A DNA stretch of 22,024 bases from a virus, in IMG/VR virus record IMGVR_UViG_3300036832_001273, positions 1 through 22,024 of that record; one strand, written 5' to 3'. The notes under the pieces are model-generated. The model saw only the letters and a program-made list of their open reading frames with translations, made no database searches and had not been told where the DNA came from. Positions 6,055 through 12,738 of the stretch are shown one piece after another. Position 1 is the stretch's first letter, and every line of letters begins with the position of its first letter. Both the position numbers and the translations under genes were made by a program.

Positions 6055-6351
6055 TTAGACCCACTCGATCACAGTACAGGTCCCGGCCGCACTGGCGAGC
6101 GCCCGCCAGCCGCAGGCGCACTTCAAGTTGTCGATCTGCAGGAAGCCGCCGGGCGAGAGCTGGATGCCGGTGTTGGTCGCCGCCGCCACCGTGCCGCTCA
6201 GCGGCTGCGGCACCAAGTAGAGGATGGCGGTGGCGTTGGGGTTGCTGAGAATCAACCCCTTGCGCTGCGCATTGGCGGGAATGAGCAGGCCATCGGCAAG
6301 ACCGACCGCCACCTGGGTGAGGATGGGAATGTCGCTGGTGACGCTGGTCAT
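6055..6351 (-). CDS. Small beta-rich virion-associated protein, paralogue of 16707..17033
   Basis: This is a 98-residue protein from the ATG at 6351, which has AAGGAA 8 nt upstream at the end of pentamer array C; an in-frame TTG at 6357 is the alternative start. Residues 20-60 read IPANAQRKGLILSNPNATAI and so on, ending with CTVIEWV. The 108-residue protein at 16707..17033 has the same plan: VPANPSRAGLYVFNPGTVAI, a Q-x-x-x-G-I-x-x-x-P region and an ITLWEHY end. Both look like one small beta-sandwich. The family is often seen next to phage fibre genes, so a capsid/tail decoration or fibre-accessory role is plausible but inferred. Confidence 0.65.
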   Translation of the reverse strand: MTSVTSDIPILTQVAVGLADGLLIPANAQRKGLILSNPNATAILYLVPQPLSGTVAAATNTGIQLSPGGFLQIDNLKCACGWRALASAAGTCTVIEWV

Positions 6352-6361
6352 TTTCAAAATT

Positions 6362-6446
6362 CCTTGCCTTGCCTCGCCGCGCCGGGCCGCGCCGAGCCAG
6401 GCCCTGCCCGGCCGAGCCTCGCCGTGCCTGGCCGCGCCCAGCCTCG
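6362..6446 (-). repeat. Pentamer array C: 17 perfect CNNGG units
   Basis: Read on the minus strand, the 85 nt are 17 consecutive C-N-N-G-G units with no exception and no indel. The array starts 1 nt after the stop of the 55-residue gene and ends 10 nt before the ATG at 6351, filling the gap. The 3' units are CGCGG, CCCGG, CGCGG, CGAGG, CAAGG, CAAGG, and the following AA completes the AAGGAA ribosome site. The last units closely match the end of array D. Confidence 0.9.
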
Positions 6447-6447
6447 A

Positions 6448-6615
6448 TCAGCCGCGTCGCCCGCGCCGAACCTTACGGCCGCGCGCGCGTTTGCCTCGAT
6501 CCGCCGCGCGAAACTCGCGCGCGACGCTCCCCGAAATTCCTGCCTCGCGGGCGAACTTCGGGTCCGCCGCCGCCTTCGCCATGAAGCGTTTCTGTCGCGG
6601 GCTGGTGCTGGGCAT
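6448..6615 (-). CDS. 55-residue conserved basic phage protein
   Basis: This short gene has an excellent ribosome site (GAGGAGGGAGA, 5-12 nt before the ATG) and overlaps no other supported gene. The protein begins MPSTSPRQKRFMAKAAADPK and continues FAREAGISGSVAREFRAADR, then a strongly basic tail with alternating K, R and G. The layout 'MPS-x-S-x-x-Q-x-x-F-M ... A-x-x-x-G-I-x-x-S-V-x-x-E-F-x-x-A-D' is one I recognise from many small phage proteins of unknown function. The basic tail suggests nucleic-acid or membrane binding. Its start lies 11 nt after the stop of the upstream secreted protein, and array C begins 1 nt after its own stop. Confidence 0.78.
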   Translation of the reverse strand: MPSTSPRQKRFMAKAAADPKFAREAGISGSVAREFRAADRGKRARGRKVRRGRRG

Positions 6616-6626
6616 TGTCTCCCTCC

Positions 6627-6890
6627 TCAGTGCGGGGGCGCTTCAGCATGTCCGGTCGAGCGAAAAATCAAGGCATGAACCGAATTGCCATCGACCAACG
6701 CGCCTCCTTTCAAATCATACGCAGGCGCGAGGCGATCGCCCTTTTCAGGTTTGACACTGTCGAACATATGGCCAGCTCTCTCGTTAAATGTCATGGCGTG
6801 CGCTGGCGTCGGAATTTGGAGATAATGAATCCAGATCAAGCCGAGGCTGAAGCCGGATAGAAATAAGAGAGTCAGAAGAGAGGTTCTCAT
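6627..6890 (-). CDS. Small protein with N-terminal signal or anchor sequence
   Basis: This is an 87-residue protein. Residues 3-24 are hydrophobic (SLLTLLFLSGFSLGLIWIHY) after a single arginine, and P-T-P-A-H-A at 27-32 fits a signal-peptidase A-x-A site; otherwise the segment is an N-terminal anchor. The remaining ~55 residues are hydrophilic with no cysteine and no known motif. The gene lies in a stretch of small membrane-type genes, so a lysis accessory (spanin- or holin-like) or a host-surface role is possible; none can be shown. AAGGA lies 6 nt before the ATG and can pair with an upstream TCCTT (see the hairpin entry). Confidence 0.6.
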   Translation of the reverse strand: MRTSLLTLLFLSGFSLGLIWIHYLQIPTPAHAMTFNERAGHMFDSVKPEKGDRLAPAYDLKGGALVDGNSVHALIFRSTGHAEAPPH

Positions 6891-6896
6891 GATGTT

Positions 6897-6909
6897 TCCT
6901 TTCGAAGGA
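6897..6909 (-). promoter_or_regulatory. Hairpin enclosing the Shine-Dalgarno of the 87-residue gene
   Basis: On the minus strand TCCTT-CGA-AAGGA forms a perfect 5-bp stem with a 3-nt loop. The right arm is the ribosome-binding sequence of the gene starting at 6890 and the left arm copies the 16S anti-Shine-Dalgarno UCCUU. The stem is short, so its effect is uncertain. Confidence 0.4.
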
Positions 6910-6920
6910 TGGTTTCAGTT

Positions 6921-7020
6921 CCTTGCCATGCCTTGCCTCGCCGGGCCGCGCCAAGCCAGGCCAAGCCACGCCTTGCCCCACCATGCCCGGCCGTGCCTAG
7001 CCACGCCTTGCTAGGCCTTG
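6921..7020 (-). repeat. Pentamer array D: 20 units of CNNGG, entering the upstream CDS
   Basis: Read on the minus strand, the 100 nt form 20 units in unbroken 5-nt register; 19 end in GG (the exception is CCTAG, which contains the stop codon) and one begins with T. The first two units lie inside the end of the 140-residue gene, supplying its last codons and its TAG. The 3' end reads CGCGG, CCCGG, CGAGG, CAAGG, CATGG, CAAGG. The start codon of the next gene is 30 nt beyond, with its own ribosome site. Confidence 0.88.
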
Positions 7021-7433
7021 GGCTTTTCACCGGCCATTCCGGCGCGCCAGTATATTGCCACGACGGGGAGGAACACTGTTAGCGAAAAGATACCTCCAGC
7101 GACGATGCGCCATGGCTGCGGGTCCCACGCGATGCCGCCCCAAATCAGACAAGCCGCCATCAGGCAGATGAGACCGAGAAGGCGGGCCGAAAGCACGTCA
7201 AGGGCAAGCTCGATCGCAGCCGGATACTGCATCTTAATTTGGGCTGTCGAGGGTGGCGTGACCACCACAGGTGGGGGCGGTGCGACCGGGATGGGCTTTA
7301 CCAAGTTTTCCGGCTCGGGCGGTAGGAAACTGCCACGCCCGGATGCAAGGTGCAGCACCCGCGGACCGTCGACCAGGTCAGCCTCGGTGACGCCGTCTGG
7401 TAGAGGCTTATCGCTTGGTGAAGAATGCTCCAT
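7011..7433 (-). CDS. Small two-helix membrane protein
   Basis: This is a 140-residue protein. Residues 1-70 are hydrophilic with a proline-rich stretch (VAPPPPVVVTPP). Two membrane segments follow at about 84-102 (RLLGLICLMAACLIWGG) and 109-127 (IVAGGIFSLTVFLPVVAIYW), then a short basic tail. The size and two-helix plan fit a holin, but the long proline-rich N-terminus is unusual and no endolysin is visible beside it. GGAGG lies 8 nt before the ATG, and the start overlaps the preceding gene by 26 nt. The last codons are made of pentamer-array sequence, which suggests the array has grown into, or replaced, the original 3' end. Confidence 0.65.
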   Translation of the reverse strand: MEHSSPSDKPLPDGVTEADLVDGPRVLHLASGRGSFLPPEPENLVKPIPVAPPPPVVVTPPSTAQIKMQYPAAIELALDVLSARLLGLICLMAACLIWGGIAWDPQPWRIVAGGIFSLTVFLPVVAIYWRAGMAGEKPKA

Positions 7434-7596
7434 CGGTCGCGCCTCCGTCCTGGATCTTGTGCCGGATCATCAGCACCTTGGCCCCCGCCTCGATCGCCTT
7501 CAGGCGCTCGGTGTTGGTGAGGGTGTCCTTCTTGAGCATGTCGATAATGCCGCGCTCCATCCGGTCGAGCAGGTCATCGCTTTTTTTCGCCGTCAT
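7408..7596 (-). CDS. Small conserved helical phage protein
   Basis: This 62-residue, mostly helical, charged protein reads KKSDDLLDRMERGIIDMLKK then TERLKAIEAGAKVLMIRHKI. I recognise this layout (D-L-L-D/E-R-M-E-R ... T-x-x-E-R-x-x-A-I-x-A-G-A-K-L-L-x-I-R-H-K-I) from small phage proteins near structural genes; the function is unknown. The ATG overlaps the stop of the 676-residue gene (ATGA), which sets the start. Confidence 0.7.
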   Translation of the reverse strand: MTAKKSDDLLDRMERGIIDMLKKDTLTNTERLKAIEAGAKVLMIRHKIQDGGATDGAFFTKR

Positions 7597-9623
7597 TGCA
7601 CCGGGATTCCGGACGGGTTGTCGAGCACGTCATAGGGGTGAGCGTAACTGCTCGGCTGGCTGGGGGTCTCGCCCTGGCCGGCCGCGAACACCGGATTAAG
7701 CACCGTTCCGACATTGCTGGTCTTGCGGGCGGCGCTGGCGAGCGGGTTGACCGGGGGCGGGTTGAACTTGCCCGAAAGCCGCTGCTCCAACTCGCCGCCC
7801 TTATTGATGGGCGTAGCAAACAGGATGCGGGCCACCTCCTCGTTGACCTTCTCGTTGGGCTGGAAGCCCATGGCCCGCCAGAGGCGCAGCGCGCCACTCG
7901 TGGCCGCCAAATAGGAACCAGAGGCCACGTTTTTGGCAAGATGGGCCACGCCCATCGCCGCCTCGCTGCGGCTGTCCTCGGCCGCGCGCTCGGCCGTCTG
8001 CGAACCGCCCTTGGTGGCGAACTTGGTGCCGAACATCTCGCTTTCCCAGGCGACCGACTGCGCAAAATCGTCAAATTCCTTGTCGCTGCGGAACACCGGC
8101 TTCAACTGGTCCTTCACCCATGGGTTCTTAATGAGAGACTTGGCCTCATCGCCAGATACACCGGTCTTGGCCAGCCGCTCGCGCACCGCGTCCGCAATGC
8201 CGATGCGATAAAACTCCCGGCCGCTTGGACTGAGATTGGCCATCTGCTCGCTTATTTCCTCGGGAGATGATTGGAACGCCGCCCGGCCGGCGCGAATCTG
8301 ATCCATGCTGGCGGACGGTCCCTCCCACAGGGCGCGGGCATTCGCGTAAGTGCCCTTGGTGTCGAGCTTGTCTATTTCTCCAATGTACGCCCGCCGCACC
8401 TTGTCGAGCGCCACGCCGCGCTGCGACAACCGCCCGGTCAACTCGTTGCGCTCGTCCGCAATCATGGCATCGAGCCCCATCTTGCCCATGTGCAGCACGC
8501 GCATGTTAGGAGTGGCCAATAGCTTGATGTTGCCCTCGGCATCCAGGTCGACGCCCATCTGCGTCGGGTTGAACGGGCGGTTTTCGGCCAAGCTCTCCAA
8601 GCGCTCAATCTCATAGCCGCGCGACAATCCAGCCTTTACGGCACGGTCATCGATGAACTGTTGCAGGCGTGGGCTCCAGATGCCGCCCATGGCGCGCACG
8701 TCGTCCCACGCCGGCTTGCCGGCCGCGCTGCGAGCCTCAATCAGGGCCTTGGTGGTCTTCTGCATGGACGGGCCGCCATGCAGGTTTTCGCTGATGGACT
8801 GCGACATGCGCGACGCCGCGCCCTTGTCGCGCGACTCCAGCAATTGGTCCATGAAGCCCTGCGCCGGGCCGCCCTCGCGGTATACGTTGCCGGCGAGCGC
8901 CTTGACCCGCTTGCCGCCCACGTCCGCCATGGTCAGCGGCGTGCCGCGCGTGCTGGCCTCGTTCACCACGTCCATGGCCTGCTGGGCCGTCAGCCCGCCG
9001 CCGGCCTTGTCCTGCTCGAACCGCTTGAGGATCTTCTGCACCGCCTGCGAGCGGACGTTCTCGGGAAACTCGCGCGCCAGATAGGCGCCGAGCGCGTCGA
9101 CCCCCTTCGACCCAGCCTTGCCGAGCACCGATGCCCCGGCACCAAATTCAGCACCGTGCTCGAGTTGCGCGATCTTGCCGGTCGCAAAATCCTTGTCGCT
9201 GGTCGGCTGCAGAGCGCTGGTGACGGCGCCACCGAGCACATTCTTGGCCAGCGAGCCGGCCCGCGGCAGCACTTTGCCGATGCCGGCGGGCGCGATGTAA
9301 TTGAGCGGATCGGCCATTTCGCCCGCAATGCGCGCCGGGTCCAGTTCGGAGACCGGCTCACGTTTGACGGGCTTTGGCGCTGGGGGAGCGCGCTGCACAT
9401 TAAAGGGAAGCGTAGAAATATCCGCCTTCGGACCCGAGGGAATGACGTGGCTCAATCCTTGTACAATCCCCTCACCAGATGAGGTAAGGCCGCCCATGAA
9501 CTTCTCAGTTTCGGTCGGCTCCGCTGGCGGCAGCGCCTGAAACGATTGCTTCGGATTGAACGCAGGCTTGCTGGCCGGCTGGAACGGCTGCGACGGATCA
9601 AACGCTGGCTTATCGTCGGCCAT
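7593..9623 (-). CDS. Putative internal virion / DNA-ejection protein (676 aa)
   Basis: This is a large soluble, helical protein rich in A, G, E and K, without cysteine-rich or catalytic motifs. The N-terminus carries two copies of K-P-A-F-(D/N)-P-x-Q-x-F-Q (residues 5-15 and 19-29), a repeat type I know from N-termini of large internal proteins of podoviruses. Residues 90-175 contain glycine/alanine-rich stretches (ADPLNYIAPAGIGKVLPRAG; GAEFGAGASVLGKAGSKGVD) that could interact with membranes. The rest is charged helix. With the two genes upstream it forms a run of three large proteins placed where T7-like phages encode the internal core (gp14-16 region). No lysozyme or transglycosylase motif is visible. 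The start overlaps the previous stop by one base (TAATG). Confidence 0.55.
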   Translation of the reverse strand: MADDKPAFDPSQPFQPASKPAFNPKQSFQALPPAEPTETEKFMGGLTSSGEGIVQGLSHVIPSGPKADISTLPFNVQRAPPAPKPVKREPVSELDPARIAGEMADPLNYIAPAGIGKVLPRAGSLAKNVLGGAVTSALQPTSDKDFATGKIAQLEHGAEFGAGASVLGKAGSKGVDALGAYLAREFPENVRSQAVQKILKRFEQDKAGGGLTAQQAMDVVNEASTRGTPLTMADVGGKRVKALAGNVYREGGPAQGFMDQLLESRDKGAASRMSQSISENLHGGPSMQKTTKALIEARSAAGKPAWDDVRAMGGIWSPRLQQFIDDRAVKAGLSRGYEIERLESLAENRPFNPTQMGVDLDAEGNIKLLATPNMRVLHMGKMGLDAMIADERNELTGRLSQRGVALDKVRRAYIGEIDKLDTKGTYANARALWEGPSASMDQIRAGRAAFQSSPEEISEQMANLSPSGREFYRIGIADAVRERLAKTGVSGDEAKSLIKNPWVKDQLKPVFRSDKEFDDFAQSVAWESEMFGTKFATKGGSQTAERAAEDSRSEAAMGVAHLAKNVASGSYLAATSGALRLWRAMGFQPNEKVNEEVARILFATPINKGGELEQRLSGKFNPPPVNPLASAARKTSNVGTVLNPVFAAGQGETPSQPSSYAHPYDVLDNPSGIPVQ

Positions 9624-11227
9624 TACTTGTAGGTCCCGTCAGGCTGCAGATCGTAGGTATGACCGTTCTGGATAACCTGCTGCGGTTTGCCACCGCTGGC
9701 ATCACCACCCCCGCCAGCATTGCCGCCACCGCCTTGCCCGAAAATGTCATCGTCTGGTATCACATCTTCCTTGGAGATTTGGTCGAGCGGGCGCATCTTC
9801 ATTTTTTCACGGACCTTGCCGGGAGCCTGCTTTTCTATCTGCATTTCCTGCATCATGGCTCTGATTTGGGCTTTCATGGCATCCCGCGGCATGTTCGGGC
9901 TGAGCATTTCGCGCGCATGAGTTTGACCTGAAACAGTGGAAACGCCGCCGCTGATGGCTCTGGCATAGAGATTATTGAACGTGTTGACGCGGGCGACCAT
10001 GTCCTGGTATTTCGGGTCACCCTTCTGTGCGGCCCATCTGCCCTCCGCTTCGGACCAGATCGCCAGCCCGGTTCCAGCTGACTGATTGACGGACTGGGCC
10101 AGAAGCGGCCCAGAATCGAGGGCCGTCTGCACCGCAGTGCCGATGTTCGCCTCGCGGGTGTAGGTGGCGCGCAGACCGGCAGTCAGGGCGGAAAAGTCCT
10201 GCACCTTGGCGGCAACGTCCGCCCCGCTCATGTTTCTCTCTTTGGCAAGTTGCGTGATCGCATCGCGCACCGCCATAATGTTGCGTCCGCCCGATGGGCC
10301 GCGCGACAGATTGGTGATTGCCGACTTGTCGCCTGCCAGGTATTGCTCGGCAATCGTTTTAATCGAATCCGGCGAGAGAACCTGTCCCTGCGCAAGCTCC
10401 ATTGACAATCTGATCTTGTCGGTCACTGCAACCGACTTGTTGTGATCATCCTCAAGCTTGCGTTGCAAATCCTCCTGTCTTCCCATCGCCAGACCGAGCG
10501 CCTGATACTGCTTGGAGTCCGCCATGTTGTAGGTAATCTCGTCATCGTACTCCTGGGCGACGATCTTGATCTGCGCCAGCTTCATGTCCATCGACAGTTT
10601 CTTGTTGTTGAAGATCATGTTGTACTGGTCGATCTTGGTCTGGTTGTTTTCCTTCAGGCGCGTCGAAGCCTCCTTCCATTCCTCGATGCTGGCCTCGTAC
10701 TGCTGCCGGTTGCCCTCGGTAAAACCCTTGATCGCACTGCCGAAAGCGTTGAGCGCAAAGGTGGCGTTGCGCCGGCCCAGCCCGCCGGCCAGCGCGCCGA
10801 GCGCGGTGGCGACCTGCATGTATTCCATCGCGCCCTTGCCGAGTTGCTGCGCCGACGGCTGCTGTGGAATCTCTTTCAGGTCCGGCAGCGGCTGCGATGT
10901 AAGGTTCTGGCGGCCGGCCTCGAGGGTATCGATCATCGCGGAAGTGGCTGCGCGCTTGCCTTTCACCAGTTCACCGCGTTCTTCCTTCGCGTCACGCAGT
11001 TCCTTGAGCATGTCCTGCCAGACTGCGTCGTGGGGAGCAGCATGACCGTTCTTGGATTCGCTTTGACTGACCGATGACGGCAGCGGGTCGGCACCACCCA
11101 GCGGGCCACCGCCAGATGCTTGGTTCCCGCCGGTAGGATCGCCGCCCTGGCTAGCAGCCGTTGCACTCTGATTGCTTCCGGTCGGGTCATTGGGATCCGT
11201 GCCAGGATCATTTTGGTCGTCGGTCAT
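9623..11227 (-). CDS. Putative internal virion protein with helical core and disordered ends (534 aa)
   Basis: Residues 1-55 are disordered and contain DPNDPTGSNQS (11-21) and DPTGGNQ (30-36), motifs also found in the 780-residue protein two genes upstream. Residues 60-300 are strongly helical with coiled-coil character (WQDMLKELRDAKEERGELVK; QYEASIEEWKEASTRLKENN), interrupted by a glycine-rich AATALGALAGGLGRRN-like stretch around 135-155. The last 45 residues are G/D-rich (GQGGGGNAGGGGDASGGKPQ). The composition and position suit an internal core or ejection protein, but I see no known domain. Its ATG overlaps the upstream stop by 4 nt (ATGA). Confidence 0.5.
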   Translation of the reverse strand: MTDDQNDPGTDPNDPTGSNQSATAASQGGDPTGGNQASGGGPLGGADPLPSSVSQSESKNGHAAPHDAVWQDMLKELRDAKEERGELVKGKRAATSAMIDTLEAGRQNLTSQPLPDLKEIPQQPSAQQLGKGAMEYMQVATALGALAGGLGRRNATFALNAFGSAIKGFTEGNRQQYEASIEEWKEASTRLKENNQTKIDQYNMIFNNKKLSMDMKLAQIKIVAQEYDDEITYNMADSKQYQALGLAMGRQEDLQRKLEDDHNKSVAVTDKIRLSMELAQGQVLSPDSIKTIAEQYLAGDKSAITNLSRGPSGGRNIMAVRDAITQLAKERNMSGADVAAKVQDFSALTAGLRATYTREANIGTAVQTALDSGPLLAQSVNQSAGTGLAIWSEAEGRWAAQKGDPKYQDMVARVNTFNNLYARAISGGVSTVSGQTHAREMLSPNMPRDAMKAQIRAMMQEMQIEKQAPGKVREKMKMRPLDQISKEDVIPDDDIFGQGGGGNAGGGGDASGGKPQQVIQNGHTYDLQPDGTYK

Positions 11228-12729
11228 GCTGTTGCCGTTGTGTTGCTACCGCCGAACTTGCCACTGAGCGCCGCCAGCAAGCCGAACGACTGCAGCGCCG
11301 AGCTGGACGCCTGCTGGAAGGCCTGATCCTGCTGCACCTGCAACTGCGCCGCATCCATCAGGGTCTTGTCGAGCGCGCTGGTCACGGCGGAGGACGCGCC
11401 GATGGCCGAGGTGGCGGCACCGGAAGCTTGAAAGGCGGTGCTGATCAACTGATTGACCATCTGCACCTGTGCCGTCAGCGCCTGCTGATTGATCTGGTTG
11501 ACGCCCTCCGCCCATGCCGTGGTCTTGGTCGGGTCGGTGTTCCCCTCGTTGGCGAGCTGCTGGTAGAGCTGGTTCTTGGCGTTGTCGGAGTCGGTCTTGA
11601 TGGCGGCCGCCTGCGCCGGGCTGATCTGGAAGTTGTTCGCCAGGTTCAGGTCGGCGGCGGCGGTCTGATTGTACAGATCGACGTTGGCGGCCGCCTTGCC
11701 TTGCAGCGGCGCGAATTGGTTTTCAGCATTCTGCACCGCAAGGTTGGCCTGTGGCGCGATCGGGGCCGGGCCCTTGGCCAGATTGTAGCCGAGCATGCCG
11801 AGCGGGATGCCCAGCTCGGCCGCCTTGGTCCAGGGCGAGTTGAGCACGTTGCCGAGTTGGCTGGTGATGCCACCGCCGCCGGCTGCGGCCGGTGCATTGT
11901 TCAAGGCTTCCAACGCATTGGCGGAGGTTGCATTGGCGGTGGGACTGATGCCGCCCTCGGCCCCCAACTGTCCGACAATATCGGCGTTGGTGGTAATTTC
12001 AGATGGCGTGGTGGCGGCCGGCGTGGCGATGCCCTCGGCCGTTGGCGCCGGATTGGCCGAGGCCGCATAGCTCATCAGGCTTGGGTCGGTGGGCGGAGTT
12101 GGTGGTGCTTGGCCGAGCGCGGCCAAGAGATTCGGGTTCTCGCCTGCCAATTCGGTCGAGGCCGGAACCGTGCCGCCGACCCCCAGATTGCTCTCGATCG
12201 CGCCCGGGACTGCGGACGTGGCAGGAGTGGCAGCGGGCGTAGGAATGCCGACGGTGGCGGCCCCCGGATCACTGAGGAATCCGGTCAGCGAGGTGTCGAT
12301 GCCACCAGCCTGCGGCGCGGCGGTGTCGGCCAGCGCCAGCGCGCTATCCACCCCTTCGCCCAAGCCACCACCGGCGGCAGCCAGATCGCCCGCAACGCCA
12401 CCCCCCACGTCACCCGCGGCACCCGCGGCACCCGCCGCAATGTCAGCTCCGGCTCCGGCGGCACCGAGCGCGCCAGCGCCTGCCGCCAATTCGCCCAATC
12501 CACCGGCACCACCGGCCGCAAGCTCCCCGGCCGCTCCGGTAGCCGCCGCCTCGGCCGCGGTCGTGCCAGCAATGTCGCCGCCGATGATGCCGGCGCCAAT
12601 ATCGGCACCCGCCGTTGCCCCAATGTCGGCGGCCGCCGCAGCGCCAAGATCCGCTGCCGCTATATCGGCCCCTCCGGCGAACAGGGAGCCGAGAAACTCC
12701 GGAGCGATGAAGCCAAGCGCAACGGCCAT
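11224..12729 (-). CDS. Alanine/glycine-rich putative internal virion protein (501 aa)
   Basis: Residues 1-165 are made almost only of A, G, D, I and L (for example ADLGAAAAADIGATAGADIG), a low-complexity run that could form membrane-active helices. Residues 165-290 are a proline/threonine/alanine linker. A conserved-looking core begins near 290 (NVLNSPWTKAAELGIPLGML, GYNLAKG) and continues as a Q/A/N-rich helical domain to about 490 with QLYQQLANEGNTDPTKTTAW. The C-terminal part has the look of a real folded phage structural domain. AGGAGG lies 6 nt before the ATG. Together with its two downstream neighbours it probably forms the internal core; this is inference from order and composition. 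Confidence 0.5.
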   Translation of the reverse strand: MAVALGFIAPEFLGSLFAGGADIAAADLGAAAAADIGATAGADIGAGIIGGDIAGTTAAEAAATGAAGELAAGGAGGLGELAAGAGALGAAGAGADIAAGAAGAAGDVGGGVAGDLAAAGGGLGEGVDSALALADTAAPQAGGIDTSLTGFLSDPGAATVGIPTPAATPATSAVPGAIESNLGVGGTVPASTELAGENPNLLAALGQAPPTPPTDPSLMSYAASANPAPTAEGIATPAATTPSEITTNADIVGQLGAEGGISPTANATSANALEALNNAPAAAGGGGITSQLGNVLNSPWTKAAELGIPLGMLGYNLAKGPAPIAPQANLAVQNAENQFAPLQGKAAANVDLYNQTAAADLNLANNFQISPAQAAAIKTDSDNAKNQLYQQLANEGNTDPTKTTAWAEGVNQINQQALTAQVQMVNQLISTAFQASGAATSAIGASSAVTSALDKTLMDAAQLQVQQDQAFQQASSSALQSFGLLAALSGKFGGSNTTATA

Positions 12730-12738
12730 GGTCGCCTC

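Noticed and set aside
7011-7433. Firm holin call for the two-helix membrane protein
   Set aside because: Topology alone is not enough. No endolysin is visible beside it, and the 70-residue proline-rich N-terminus is unusual for a holin.
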